Of a DNA stretch of 64,000 bases, positions 39,108 to 48,304 are shown in pieces (the stretch's first letter is position 1; every line of letters begins with the position of its first letter). Made by a program: the position numbers and the translations under genes. The notes under the pieces are model-generated. The model was given only the letters and a program-made list of their open reading frames with translations. It made no database searches and was not told where the DNA came from. The stretch covers positions 124,001 through 188,000 of the forward strand of contig CAYNKA010000004.1 of assembly GCA_964397655.1 (NCBI GenBank). The letters are read 5' to 3'. Source of the stretch: CAYNKA01 sp964397655 (GTDB lineage Bacteria; Spirochaetota; Spirochaetia; DTKZ01).

Positions 39108-39590
39108 ATGAACGCATTGATCATCTACGACGCTTCGAGTCCCTCGGTGGAGGACTGCGTGCGTATCCTGAGTTCGCGGCTTTCCGGATCGGTTACGGTC
39201 TACGCCCTCGGAGCACGGCAGCCGGTTCCTGATCTCGACGCCTACGACGAGGCGATCGTCGGAGGGCCGGTCGGCCTCACGGGAGCGTCCCGTTCCGTCG
39301 TTTCCTACTGCGACCGCGAGCGGGCTAGGCTTCTCGGGAAGAAACTCGGTCTTTTCCTCTGTACGACGGAGCCTCCGGAAAAGGCGGAAAAGCATTTTCG
39401 CGACTTTCCCCGGGACATCCTCGACCACGCGGCCGTGCTGGGGCTCTTCGGGTCGACCGGCGATTTCGGCGGGAAGAATTATTTGAGCAAGCTCGTATCG
39501 ACGGAGCTCGCGCGACATTCCAACGGCTCGTACCGCATCGAGAAGGAAAAGATCGAGGAATTCGCGGACAAATTCGAGGCGGCCCGCTGA
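39108..39590 (+). CDS. Flavodoxin-domain protein (HemG-like)
   Basis: 160 residues with the flavodoxin fold: ALIIYDASSPSVEDCVRIL in the place of the FMN phosphate loop, EAIVGGPVGLTGASRSVVSY and LGLFLCTTEPPEK, then GLFGSTGDFGGKNYLSKLV. It resembles menaquinone-dependent protoporphyrinogen oxidase (HemG) style flavodoxins, but the T-x-S/T-G-T-T loop is altered (YDASSPSVED), so FMN binding is uncertain. Divergent from the 2-hydroxyacid dehydrogenase. Confidence 0.75.
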   Translation: MNALIIYDASSPSVEDCVRILSSRLSGSVTVYALGARQPVPDLDAYDEAIVGGPVGLTGASRSVVSYCDRERARLLGKKLGLFLCTTEPPEKAEKHFRDFPRDILDHAAVLGLFGSTGDFGGKNYLSKLVSTELARHSNGSYRIEKEKIEEFADKFEAAR

Positions 39591-39636
39591 GGCCGGCCGT
39601 CACGCCGAACGCCGGCGTTTTGCGGCGGTTATTTAC

Positions 39637-39677
39637 CAACATAGTATGTTGACAAACAGCCGCCGACTGATCATAGT
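39637..39677 (+). promoter_or_regulatory. nagAB promoter with overlapping operator-like palindrome
   Basis: TTGACA (39649-39654), 17-nt spacer, CATAGT (39672-39677). A perfect 15-bp dyad CAACATA-G-TATGTTG (39637-39651) overlaps the first bases of the -35, suitable for repression. Confidence 0.6.
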
Positions 39678-39692
39678 TGAACCGGTGAAAAC

Positions 39693-40838
39693 ATGACATA
39701 CAGCGGAATTTCCGTCGTCGGAGGCGAACCGACCGAGGTCACGGTCGAGAACGGAGTCGTGGTCGCGTCGCTTCGCGTCGCAGGCGGAACGAAGACGTTC
39801 GTTTCTCCCGGCTTCTTCGACCTGCAGGTCAACGGCTACGCAGGAATTGATTATTCGGCCCCTGAGCTCGACGCGGCGGGGATCTCCAGGCTTTGCCGCC
39901 TTCTCGCCGCTTCCGGGACGGTCATGCACCTGCCGACGATCGTCACGAATCCCGAACACGTGATTCTCCGGAATCTCGGAATCATCGCGGAAGCCCGCGG
40001 GAAGGATTCCTTCGTCCGCGACTCGATCCCCGGAATCCATCTGGAGGGTCCCTTCATCGCCCCCGATGACGGCCCTCGCGGCGCCCACGACCGGACCTAT
40101 GTCCGCAGGCCGGATTTCGACGAGTTCCTTCGATGGCAGGATGCCTGCGGAGGACTCGTGAAGATGGTCACGGTCGCTCCGGAAGTCGAAGGCGCGCTCT
40201 CCTTCATAGAAAAGGCGGCCGGGACCGGAGTCGTGGTAGGGATCGGGCACACGGGCGCATCGCCCGAGATGATCCGCGACGCTGTCTCGGCCGGCGCGAG
40301 GTACTCGACCCATCTCGGGAACGGCTGCCGTGCGGAACTCCCCAGGCTCAGGAACCACATCTGGGAGCAGCTCGCCGCGGACGAACTCACGGCCGGGGTC
40401 ATCTCGGACGGCTTCCACCTTCCCCCGGCGGTGGTGAAGACCTTCGCCCGCGCGAAGGGAAGGGACAGGCTCGTTCTCGTGAGCGACGCCGCGTTCATCG
40501 CCGGCGGCGAACCCGGAGTCTACAAATGGGGCAACATGCAGGTGGAACTCCATCCCGACGGACACCTCGGGCTGTACGGTACGCCCTATCTCGCGGGAGC
40601 CGGCCACCTGCTCGATCGGTGTCTGGCGCAGTTCATGAATTTCACGGGCGAGGGAGTCGGCGGGGCCGTGAGGCTCTGCACGGAGAATCCTGCGCGGCTT
40701 CTCGGTCTGCCGATCGGACCGTTCGACCTCGCTCCGGGGACTCGCGCCGGCGTCGTGCTGTTCGATTACGAACCGGGAAACGAAATTTTGAAAATACGAA
40801 AGGTCGCGGCGGGAAACGAGGTTTTCACCCCCGCTTGA
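39693..40838 (+). CDS. nagA: N-acetylglucosamine-6-phosphate deacetylase
   Basis: 381 residues, amidohydrolase barrel. VSPGFFDLQVNGYAGIDY carries the altered first metal motif (QVNG as in NagA), HLEGPFIAPDDGPRGAH the Glu ligand, VGIGHTGASPEM and STHLGNGCRAELPR the His ligands, and LVSDAAFIAGG the catalytic Asp. Removes acetate from GlcNAc-6-P in amino-sugar catabolism or wall recycling. Short ~9-nt leader with GGTG. Followed after 27 nt by a nagB-like gene. Confidence 0.93.
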   Translation: MTYSGISVVGGEPTEVTVENGVVVASLRVAGGTKTFVSPGFFDLQVNGYAGIDYSAPELDAAGISRLCRLLAASGTVMHLPTIVTNPEHVILRNLGIIAEARGKDSFVRDSIPGIHLEGPFIAPDDGPRGAHDRTYVRRPDFDEFLRWQDACGGLVKMVTVAPEVEGALSFIEKAAGTGVVVGIGHTGASPEMIRDAVSAGARYSTHLGNGCRAELPRLRNHIWEQLAADELTAGVISDGFHLPPAVVKTFARAKGRDRLVLVSDAAFIAGGEPGVYKWGNMQVELHPDGHLGLYGTPYLAGAGHLLDRCLAQFMNFTGEGVGGAVRLCTENPARLLGLPIGPFDLAPGTRAGVVLFDYEPGNEILKIRKVAAGNEVFTPA

Positions 40839-40865
40839 GCATCGGAACGAGCCAGGAGGAAAGAA

Positions 40866-41849
40866 ATGTCGAAGGAACTGACTGCGGGAAAAGTGAGAAT
40901 TTACGTGGAGGCCGACGAGGCGGCTATGGGAAAGAGGACCGCCGACATGATCGCAGTCGAGCTCAAGAAGGCGGCCTCGGCGAAGATGACTCCGGTCCTC
41001 TGGCTCATGGCAGCCCCGAGCGGATTCGCGTTCTACAAGGCCTTCGTCGAGCTCTGCGCCTCTGACGAGGGGCTCAGGGCCCTCGTTCCGTCCGTGCATT
41101 TTTTCCAATTCGACGATTATCCCGTCGCCAGGACCGACCCGAAATTCCCCATCACCTTCAGGGCCCTTCTCGAGGACTACTTCTTCAAGCCGCTCGAGAA
41201 GGTCTGCGGCAGGCTCGCCAACGTCCATCTCCTGGAACTCACGGGAGGCCCGGGGGACGACGAGGTGACGGCGGATTACGTGAAGCTCCTCCTGAAATTC
41301 CTCGACGACCGGGATTCCTACGTCGTCCAGATAAAGGGGATCGGCATGGACGGGCATTGGGGCTTCCACGGGGCCGAGACCCCGCTCGACCGGGAACCGG
41401 GCATCATCAAGGTGAGGATGAAGGGCCAGAACATCCACCAGCAGAAGATCGACTGGCCGCAGTATTTCAAGACCGACGATGACGTACCGAAGTTCGCCTA
41501 TTCCTGCACCGTGAGCCTCTTCCTCAAGGCCGACTGCATCGTGGACAACGTGCCCCAGGCCGCGAAGGAGTTCTCCGTGCTCGCCTCCTACGGCAACGAC
41601 GCGATCCTGAACGAGGTCCCTTCCTCGGCGCTCAAGTCCCATCCGCACGCCGCTGCGGTCCTCACCGAGAAGTCCGCGAGGGCGCTCGTCGAATTCAGGG
41701 AGCTCGCCGCGAAGACCGGCGCGAAGAAGATCACGCCGGAGATGCACGACCGGCTCAGGGCCCTGTGGAAGGAGCCGGGGCGTCCCGATGTGGAGCGCGA
41801 AAACACGGCCGCCATGGACAGCGTGCTCGGGAAGCTCGGGTTCATCTGA
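40866..41849 (+). CDS. nagB: Glucosamine-6-phosphate deaminase-like protein (NagB family, divergent)
   Basis: 327 residues versus about 260 for E. coli NagB. Keeps the isomerase-type core: LWLMAAPSGFAFYKAFVEL (sugar-phosphate loop), FFQFDDYPVA for the catalytic Asp pair, and GIGMDGHWGFHGAETPL for the general-base and ring-opening residues. The extra length is C-terminal and in insertions. Given nagA directly upstream and AGGAGG before the ATG, conversion of GlcN-6-P to fructose-6-P is the best guess; another 6-phosphosugar isomerase activity remains possible. Confidence 0.82.
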   Translation: MSKELTAGKVRIYVEADEAAMGKRTADMIAVELKKAASAKMTPVLWLMAAPSGFAFYKAFVELCASDEGLRALVPSVHFFQFDDYPVARTDPKFPITFRALLEDYFFKPLEKVCGRLANVHLLELTGGPGDDEVTADYVKLLLKFLDDRDSYVVQIKGIGMDGHWGFHGAETPLDREPGIIKVRMKGQNIHQQKIDWPQYFKTDDDVPKFAYSCTVSLFLKADCIVDNVPQAAKEFSVLASYGNDAILNEVPSSALKSHPHAAAVLTEKSARALVEFRELAAKTGAKKITPEMHDRLRALWKEPGRPDVERENTAAMDSVLGKLGFI

Positions 41850-41911
41850 CGAGGGGAAACCCGGCTGGAAACGGAAGGATCCCCGTCACCGAGTGGGGGA
41901 GGAGCCGATCG

Positions 41912-42544
41912 ATGCGTTACATCGACAAGGAAACCTGGAAACGGAAGGCTCACTACGAGTTCTTCAGCCGCATGGATTATCCGCAGTACAACGTCTGTGC
42001 GAACGTGGATGCGACCGCCCTCAGGAAGTATGTGAAATCTCGGGGGATCTCCTTCTATCACACCGCGGTATGGGCCTCGACGCTCGCAGCGAACGAGGTG
42101 GAGGAATTCCGCTACAGGACGAGGCAGGACGGCGTCGTACTGCACGACAGGGTCCATCCCTCGTTCACCGAGAGCATAGGCGGCGACGAACTCTTCAGTC
42201 TGGTGACCGTCGACGCGACGGGAGGCCTCGACGAATTCCTGGAACGGGTGAGGGAACGGCTCGCGGTCCAGAAGGACTACTTCGGCGCGGAGTACCTGCG
42301 TGGCCGGGACGATCTTCTCTATATCACCTGCCTGCCCTGGGTCTCGTTCACGCACATCTCGCACACGATGAAGCTCGACAGGATCGATTCCGTGCCCAGG
42401 CTCTCCTGGGGCAAGTACTTCGAGGACGGAGCCAGAACGATGCTGCCCTATTCGGTACAGGTGAACCACGCCTTCGTCGACGGGATCCATATCGGGAGGT
42501 TCTTCGACGCTCTGCGGGAAAGCTTCGAGATGATCGCGCGTTAG
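41912..42544 (+). CDS. Chloramphenicol acetyltransferase-like acyltransferase
   Basis: 210 residues, type A CAT fold (trimeric acyltransferase). Opens RYIDKETWKRKAHYEFFSRMDYPQYN-like (split as in CatA), with FTESIGGDELFSLVTVD in the middle and the catalytic His in VQVNHAFVDGIHIGRFF with the structural Asp. In many anaerobes such chromosomal CAT-like proteins are not resistance enzymes; acceptor unknown. GGAGG 8-9 nt upstream. Lies 62 nt after nagB. Confidence 0.87.
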   Translation: MRYIDKETWKRKAHYEFFSRMDYPQYNVCANVDATALRKYVKSRGISFYHTAVWASTLAANEVEEFRYRTRQDGVVLHDRVHPSFTESIGGDELFSLVTVDATGGLDEFLERVRERLAVQKDYFGAEYLRGRDDLLYITCLPWVSFTHISHTMKLDRIDSVPRLSWGKYFEDGARTMLPYSVQVNHAFVDGIHIGRFFDALRESFEMIAR

Positions 42545-42696
42545 GGAAGAATTTGCCGCAGGACTCCGAATTCAATATCCTTGAACCTGACGGAACGCCA
42601 TGAAGAAAACCCCATCCCCCGGATGCCTCAGATTGCTCAACCAAGGAGTCGCGGGCGCCGGAAATCCCTCGTCGGCCGAGGCGATGGGAGGTAAAC

Positions 42697-43578
42697 GTGC
42701 CTTATCGATCGATGGTTGAGCGCGCTCCGGAGGTGTTCTCAGGCGTGGCGGAATACTACGATGCCGTGAGGCCCTCCTATCCGGCCGGTCTCTACCGCGT
42801 CGTTTCCGAGGAATTGCGTATCGGGCCGGAGAGTTCCGTCCTGGAGGTTGGCGCAGGAAGCGGCGCGGCCACGGCGCAGATCGTCGAGGCTTGGAACCCC
42901 CGCATAACGGCCCTCGAACCCGGGACCGAACTTCGCGGGATTCTCGAGGAGCGTTTTCGGGGCAACCCGAAGGTCGAAATCGAAGGGGTGAAATTCGAGG
43001 CATTCGAGCCGAAAAGGAAGTACGACTTCCTGTTTTCCGCCACTGCCTTCCATTGGGTCGACCGGAAGATGAAATTCAGGCTCGCCTTCGACGCGCTCGG
43101 AGAAGGCGGAGGGCTCGTCCTCTACTGGAACAACTACTCGAGGGACGACGATCCCGTGTTCGACGAGATCCAGGCCGTTTATCGAAAATACTATCCGGTC
43201 AGGACCTACAACAAGGACATCAGGATCGTTCAAAGGAAGTCCATCGAAGACAGGCGGAAGGAGGTCGAGCGGAGCGGCCTCTTCCGTCTCCGACGCTGCG
43301 AGGAATTCGTCGAACGCCGGACCTTCGCCGCGGCCGAGTACGTGAAGCTGCTCCGGACTTTTTCCAAGAACGCCGCGAGATCGGAAGAGATCATGAAGAC
43401 GTTTTACGGGAAGATGGAGGAGCTGATCCTTTCGAAGGGCGATCGGCTCGAGCTTCCCGTGCACACCGACCTCATCATAGCGAAAAAGATTCTGCCGCAG
43501 GACGGAACCGTCCTGAAGGAGAACCCATGGACGAATCGAACCGGAAGCACATTATTCTCGGGTACGGCGGAAGCATAG
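42697..43578 (+). CDS. Class I SAM-dependent methyltransferase
   Basis: 293 residues. Motif I SSVLEVGAGSGAATAQIV, acidic end of strand 2 in ITALEPG, motif post-II YDFLFSATAFHWVDRKMKF, typical of the trans-aconitate/UbiE-like methyltransferases acting on small molecules. GTG start 42697 is set by GGGAGG 5 nt upstream. The last 52 nt overlap the epimerase gene in another frame, so the C-terminal ~17 residues are unconstrained tail. The 150 nt upstream of it hold no gene that I can support. Confidence 0.87.
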   Translation: MPYRSMVERAPEVFSGVAEYYDAVRPSYPAGLYRVVSEELRIGPESSVLEVGAGSGAATAQIVEAWNPRITALEPGTELRGILEERFRGNPKVEIEGVKFEAFEPKRKYDFLFSATAFHWVDRKMKFRLAFDALGEGGGLVLYWNNYSRDDDPVFDEIQAVYRKYYPVRTYNKDIRIVQRKSIEDRRKEVERSGLFRLRRCEEFVERRTFAAAEYVKLLRTFSKNAARSEEIMKTFYGKMEELILSKGDRLELPVHTDLIIAKKILPQDGTVLKENPWTNRTGSTLFSGTAEA

Positions 43579-44477
43579 GAAGGGTCCTCGCGAGGGAACT
43601 CGCGGCGGAAGGCCTTCCGATGAAAGCCGTCTCCCGGCGGGGAACCGCCCCCGCGGGAACCGAAGCCTGCGAGGCGGACCTCCTCGATCGGGAGAAGGTC
43701 CTCGCCGCGGTGGAGGATGGCTCGACCGCGTACCTCACCGCTGGTCTGCGGTACTCGAAGGAGGTTTGGGCCGCGCAATGGCCGAGGATCATGGACAACG
43801 TCGTCGAGGCATGCAAGCGCAAGAATGCGAGACTGATTTTCTTCGACAACGTCTACATGTACGGAAGAGTGGAAGGAAAGATGACCGAGGACACGCCGGT
43901 CAATCCCTGCAGCAAAAAGGGCGAGATTCGGGCGAGGATCGCCGAGTCCCTGCTGAACGAGGTCAGGGCCGAGAACCTCCGGGCGCTCATCGCCAGGGCC
44001 GCGGATTTCTACGGCCCCTCGACGGGGAACACGAGCGTTCCCCATCTGATGGTGTTCGGCCGTCTGCGGGCGGGAAAGGCGGCGCAGTGGCTCCTCAACC
44101 CGGATGCAAAGCATTCGCTCACCTACGCGGATGATCTGGGAAAGGCGCTCCTGCTCCTCGCGCGGAGCGAAAGCGGCTGGGGCAGGGTCTGGCACCTTCC
44201 CACCGCGGCGCCGGCGCTCACGGGAAACGAGATCGTAAAGATCGCGGCGGATCTTTTGGGAGTTCCCCCCGAGGTCTTCGTCCTGAAGAAATGGATGCTG
44301 AGGCTCGCGGGACTCGCGGACAAGACGATCTCGGAAGTCGTTGAAATGAGTTATCAGAACGAGTTCGACTATGTCTTCGATTCGAGCAGGTTCGAAGAGG
44401 CCTTCGGCCTCCGCCCGACGACCTACGAGGAGGGAATCAAGGCCTCGCTGGACGCCCTCGCGGACATTCGCACGTAA
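43527..44477 (+). CDS. NAD-dependent epimerase/dehydratase (extended SDR)
   Basis: 316 residues. Starts HIILGYGGSIGRVLARELA (glycine-rich nucleotide loop in the G-x-G-x-x-G style), with TAYLTAGLRYSKEVW, FDNVYMYGRVEGKM (the YxxxK site appears as NVYMYG with no Lys four on) and ARAADFYGPSTGNTSV. Extended short-chain dehydrogenase type, sugar-nucleotide or lipid-like substrate unknown. AAGGAG 6 nt before the ATG; overlaps the methyltransferase, so the pair is coupled. Ends 14 nt before the convergent pxpA. Confidence 0.85.
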   Translation: MDESNRKHIILGYGGSIGRVLARELAAEGLPMKAVSRRGTAPAGTEACEADLLDREKVLAAVEDGSTAYLTAGLRYSKEVWAAQWPRIMDNVVEACKRKNARLIFFDNVYMYGRVEGKMTEDTPVNPCSKKGEIRARIAESLLNEVRAENLRALIARAADFYGPSTGNTSVPHLMVFGRLRAGKAAQWLLNPDAKHSLTYADDLGKALLLLARSESGWGRVWHLPTAAPALTGNEIVKIAADLLGVPPEVFVLKKWMLRLAGLADKTISEVVEMSYQNEFDYVFDSSRFEEAFGLRPTTYEEGIKASLDALADIRT

Positions 44478-44491
44478 ATATCCGTCGCCTG

Positions 44492-45253
44492 CTATCTTCC
44501 GAAGGCCCTGAGCTCGACCCCGGCCGCCTCGAGCCTCGAGCGGATCTTCTTGATCATGTCCACGGCTCCCGGCGTGTCGCCGTGGACGCAGACGGTTTGC
44601 GCCCGGATCGGGATTTCGGTGCCGTCGACCGCGACGACCTTGTTCTCCGTCACCATGAGAAGGACGCGGTCCGCGACCTCGCCCGCGTCGCTGATGACGG
44701 CTCCGGGGAGTTTTCGCGAAACGAGGGTTCCCTCGGGCGTGTAGGCGCGGTCCGCGAAGGCTTCTTCGACGTACCCGAGGCCTGCCTTCTTCGCCGCCTC
44801 GACCATGACGGAGCCCGCGAGGCAGAGCATGTAGAGCGAGGGATCGACCGCCTTGATCGCCTCGGCTATCGCGGAGGCCACACCCATGTCCTTTTCGGCG
44901 AGGTTGTAGAGCGCCCCGTGAGCTTTGACGTGCTGGAGCCCCACTCCCTCCGCTCGGCAGAATCCGAGGAGGGCTCCTATCTGGTAAATGACGTCGGCTT
45001 CGATCTCCTCCGGTGTCGCTGCGACGGCCCTCCTTCCGAAGCCCACGAGATCGCGGAATCCCGGATGGGCCCCGACCGCGACGCCGTGTTTCTTGGCGAG
45101 GCGTACGGTCCTCTGCATGGTGAGGGGGTCCGAGGCGTGGAAGCCGCAGGCCGCGTTGATCGAGGTCACGTAGGGGACAGCCTCCGCGTCGCATCCGAGG
45201 GTCCAGTCCCCGAAGCTCTCTCCCATGTCGCAGTTGAGGTCGATTCTCAGCAT
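44492..45253 (-). CDS. pxpA: 5-oxoprolinase subunit A (LamB/YcsF family)
   Basis: 253 residues. LRIDLNCDMGESFGDW at the N-terminus, NAACGFHASDPLTM, VGAHPGFRDLVGFGRR, LQHVKAHGALYN, EAFADRAYTPEGTLVSR and VCVHGDTPGAV are all diagnostic of PxpA. With PxpB and PxpC it hydrolyses 5-oxoproline (pyroglutamate) to glutamate using ATP. Last gene of the operon, overlapping pxpC by 7 nt. Confidence 0.95.
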   Translation of the reverse strand: MLRIDLNCDMGESFGDWTLGCDAEAVPYVTSINAACGFHASDPLTMQRTVRLAKKHGVAVGAHPGFRDLVGFGRRAVAATPEEIEADVIYQIGALLGFCRAEGVGLQHVKAHGALYNLAEKDMGVASAIAEAIKAVDPSLYMLCLAGSVMVEAAKKAGLGYVEEAFADRAYTPEGTLVSRKLPGAVISDAGEVADRVLLMVTENKVVAVDGTEIPIRAQTVCVHGDTPGAVDMIKKIRSRLEAAGVELRAFGR

Positions 45254-46230
45254 GGCCGTTCTCCTCCCGCCCGCCGCTCGCCGCGGAGGGCGATTTCCAT
45301 CGTTCCGAAGCGCATCCTTTCCTCGCGGAGCGCGGCCTCGGCGTCGTCCTCGCCGACGCACGCGAAGCGCACCAGATCGCCGGGTTTCGCCTGAGCGAGG
45401 AGGCCGAGGTCCGGCCCGACGACCGTGCCGATCTTCGCGTAGCCTCCCGTCGTCTGACGGTCCGCCATCATGACTATCGGCATGCCGTGGCCGGGGACCT
45501 GTACCGCTCCCTGCGGGATGGCGTCCGAGACGATGTCTGCCCCGCCCCTGTGCTCGATCGCGGGACCTTCCAGCCGGTAACCCATGCGGTCTGCCTCGTT
45601 GGTCACTGCATAGGTCCCGCCGAAGAAGGTCGCGATTCCTTTTTCCGTGAACAGGTCGTCCTGCGGTCCGGGCAGGACCCGGAGGACGATTTCGCTTCCG
45701 TAACACGGAACGAACATCGCCGGAAGAACGCGGGGTTCCTCGATGAACCACGCCGGCGCCGCCTCGTCCCCGGCCCTGACGGAGTCTCCCTCCTTCAAGG
45801 TCCTTCCTTCGAGCCCGCCGATCTTCGCCTTGAGATAGGTGGAGCGGCTTCCCTGTACCGGAGGGACGTCCGCGCCGCCGCGGAGCGCGAGGTAGGTCCT
45901 GCAGCCCGTCGTGATGAAATCGAAGCGAAGCACGCTTCCGGCGGCCGCGCGGAAGCTCGACCAGCACGGAATCGGCCTCCCGTCGAGGACGGCCCGCATG
46001 TCCGCCCCCGCGATCGCCGCGAACGTATCCTTCTCGAAACGGAAGGTTCCGCCCTTGACGGTCATCTCGAGCGCCGCGGCGTTCCGCGAATTCCCCGCGA
46101 GGAGGTTGGCGGCGCCCAGGGCCCAGCGGTCCATGGCTCCCGCGACGGGCATGCCCTGGGACTGATGTCCCCAGCGGCCCGAGTCCTGCACGGAGGTGAA
46201 AAGTCCCGGATCGATCACGGTGAGCGTCAT
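45247..46230 (-). CDS. pxpC: 5-oxoprolinase subunit C (urea amidolyase C-type domain)
   Basis: 327 residues. VIDPGLFTSVQDSGRWGHQSQGMPVAGAMD near the N-terminus (conserved QD-GR-G), NAAALEMTVKGG, FRAAAGSVL, and VMMADRQTTGGYAKIGTV. Biotin-dependent carboxyltransferase-like fold without biotin. Start overlaps the pxpB stop as ATGA. Part of the PxpABC 5-oxoprolinase. Confidence 0.94.
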   Translation of the reverse strand: MTLTVIDPGLFTSVQDSGRWGHQSQGMPVAGAMDRWALGAANLLAGNSRNAAALEMTVKGGTFRFEKDTFAAIAGADMRAVLDGRPIPCWSSFRAAAGSVLRFDFITTGCRTYLALRGGADVPPVQGSRSTYLKAKIGGLEGRTLKEGDSVRAGDEAAPAWFIEEPRVLPAMFVPCYGSEIVLRVLPGPQDDLFTEKGIATFFGGTYAVTNEADRMGYRLEGPAIEHRGGADIVSDAIPQGAVQVPGHGMPIVMMADRQTTGGYAKIGTVVGPDLGLLAQAKPGDLVRFACVGEDDAEAALREERMRFGTMEIALRGERRAGGERPC

Positions 46231-46952
46231 GGGAGGACCTCCGGGACGTAGCTTCGGGCTTCGAGTTCCGCCCGAATCCTGCGGTAATCCTCCTCGCCGA
46301 TCCGTCGGAAGAGAAGGGAGTCCCCGGCGGAAAAGAGCGGCTCGTCGCCGTTCCCGAGCGGATAGCCCTGGAAAGGCGTTCGGCCGATGATCCTCCATCC
46401 GCCGGGGCTTTCCAGGGGGTAGAATCCCGTCTGCCCTCCGGCGATGCCGACGGAACCGGCCGGAATCCTCACCCTGGGCCTCTCGAGCCTCGGCGTCGAA
46501 AGCCGTTCCGGCATTCCTCCGAGGTAGGGGAAGCCGGGGATGAACCCCAACATGTAGACGAGATAGGGACGGGACGCATGAAGGGTTATCACCTCATCCT
46601 CGGAGAGGCCGGCGTGTTCTGCGACGAAGGGAAGGTCCGGGCCGAATTCCCCGCCGTACACCACCGGGACGACGACGGTCTTCCCCTCGTTTCCGTGCGT
46701 GCTCCGGCCTTCTTCGCGCTCGAGGAGATCGTCGACCAGCTTTTTCAGCCTGTTTCGGGAAAGTTCGAGAGGATCGAAATAGACGAGAAGCGACCGATAG
46801 GACGGAACCACCTCGACGATCGCTCCGATCCTTTCGCCGCGGATCGCTGCGGCCAGGCGATGTACCCTTCGGTTGATCGCGGGATCGATCTCGTCGCCGA
46901 ATTCTACGACGAGACCTTGCTCTCCCGCATTGAGCAGCCTTGCCTTCTCCAC
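46227..46952 (-). CDS. pxpB: 5-oxoprolinase subunit B (allophanate hydrolase-like)
   Basis: 241 residues. N-terminal AEQ-like GEQGLVVEFGDEIDPAINRRV and the signature MLGFIPGFPYLGGMPERLSTPR followed by VGIAGGQTGFYPLESPGGWRIIGRTP. GTG start at 46952 with GAGGAG upstream. Follows the TRAP large permease gene dctM by 16 nt; order dctP-dctQ-dctM-pxpB-pxpC-pxpA on the minus strand implies that the transporter and the enzyme share a substrate. Confidence 0.94.
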   Translation of the reverse strand: MEKARLLNAGEQGLVVEFGDEIDPAINRRVHRLAAAIRGERIGAIVEVVPSYRSLLVYFDPLELSRNRLKKLVDDLLEREEGRSTHGNEGKTVVVPVVYGGEFGPDLPFVAEHAGLSEDEVITLHASRPYLVYMLGFIPGFPYLGGMPERLSTPRLERPRVRIPAGSVGIAGGQTGFYPLESPGGWRIIGRTPFQGYPLGNGDEPLFSAGDSLLFRRIGEEDYRRIRAELEARSYVPEVLP

Positions 46953-46968
46953 GACGGCTCCTCACGGA

Positions 46969-48270
46969 TCACTTGATCATCATCCGCGGCAGCGCGAGCA
47001 CCATGTCCGGATAGACCGTGATCACCATGGTCATGGCGAGCATGATGATGAACGAAGGCATCGAGTACTTCGCTATCCTGAACAGGCTCTCCCCCGTGAG
47101 GCCGTTGATGACGAAGAGGTTGAAGCCCACGGGAGGCGTGATCTGGGCGACCTCGATCATGACGACGAGATAGATTCCGAACCAGAGCGGGTCGAAGCCC
47201 GCGGCCTTGACGAGCGGCAGGGCTATGGGAAGGCTCATCACGATCATGGAGAATCCGTCGAGGAGGCAGCCCAGGATTATGTACATGACGGTGAGTATCG
47301 CTATGAGCATGTAGGGGGAGAGCCCCAGAGACCCGATGAACTTCGTGAGGTTCGCGGGGAGCCCGAGATACCCGACCGTGACCGACAGGAAGGAGGCTCC
47401 GCTCACGATGAGCATGATCATGCAGCTCGTCTTGACCGATCCCATGAGGGAGTCGACGAAGACCTTCCGGTCCATGCTCCGCGAGAGAAAGGCGAAGAAG
47501 ACGGAGCCGACGACTCCCACGGCCGCCGCCTCGGTGGGGGTCGCCCAGCCCAGATAGATGCTGCCGAGGACCATGACGATGAGGCTGGCCACCGGGAGGA
47601 GTTGGGGAAGCGTACTGAACCTGTCCTTCCAAGAATAGACCGAGCCGTCGTCGGGCGTGAGCTCCGGATTGACGACGCACCGCACGAGCACGTATCCGCT
47701 GAAGGCCCCGGCGAGGATGATGCCGGGGATGATCCCGGCGATGAACAGCTTCCCGATGCTGACGTCCGCTACGATGCCGTAGACGAGCATGACCATGCTG
47801 GGGGGTATGAGGAACCCGAGAGTCCCGGCCCCCGCGAGGGATCCGAGGCAGAGCGATTTGTCGTAGTTACGCTTGAAGAGCTCGGGCAGCGTGATTTTGC
47901 CCACGGTCGCAGTCGTTGCGGCCGAGGAGCCGCTCACCGCGGCGAAGAGGGAACTCGCCACGATGTTGACGTGGACGAGGCGGCCGGGCAGTTTGTTCAT
48001 CCAGGGAGAGAGACCGTTGAAGAGATTTTCGGATATTTTGCTTCTGAAGAGGATTTCTCCCATGAAGATGAAAAGCGGCAGGGCGATCATCGTGGAGCCG
48101 CTCGTGCTGTTCCACACGATGTTGGACATGATCGCGAAGGGATCGACTGAGGTGAAGCAGGTCAGTCCCGTAATCCCCACGATGAAGAGCGAAATTCCTA
48201 TCCAGATGGTGCTCCCGAGGAACAGCGTGAGAGACGCCAATAGGACGAACGATATGGTCAGAAGTTCCAA
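46969..48270 (-). CDS. dctM: TRAP transporter large permease (DctM)
   Basis: 433 residues, about 12 membrane helices. Landmarks: PLFIFMGEILFRSKISENLF, SGSSAATTATVGKITLPEL, CLGSLAGAGTLGFLIPPS, WATPTEAAAVGVVGSVFFA and TPPVGFNLFVINGLTG. Sodium-coupled subunit of a TRAP importer. 34 nt separate it from dctQ. Context points to pyroglutamate as the cargo. Confidence 0.95.
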   Translation of the reverse strand: MELLTISFVLLASLTLFLGSTIWIGISLFIVGITGLTCFTSVDPFAIMSNIVWNSTSGSTMIALPLFIFMGEILFRSKISENLFNGLSPWMNKLPGRLVHVNIVASSLFAAVSGSSAATTATVGKITLPELFKRNYDKSLCLGSLAGAGTLGFLIPPSMVMLVYGIVADVSIGKLFIAGIIPGIILAGAFSGYVLVRCVVNPELTPDDGSVYSWKDRFSTLPQLLPVASLIVMVLGSIYLGWATPTEAAAVGVVGSVFFAFLSRSMDRKVFVDSLMGSVKTSCMIMLIVSGASFLSVTVGYLGLPANLTKFIGSLGLSPYMLIAILTVMYIILGCLLDGFSMIVMSLPIALPLVKAAGFDPLWFGIYLVVMIEVAQITPPVGFNLFVINGLTGESLFRIAKYSMPSFIIMLAMTMVITVYPDMVLALPRMMIK

Positions 48271-48304
48271 GGCGTGAGCCTCCCTATTTCATGGTGTCCT
48301 TCGG

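Noticed and set aside
41912..42544. CAT-like gene as an acquired antibiotic-resistance gene.
   Set aside because: No mobile element nearby, base composition like its neighbours, and chromosomal CAT-like acyltransferases of other function are common.
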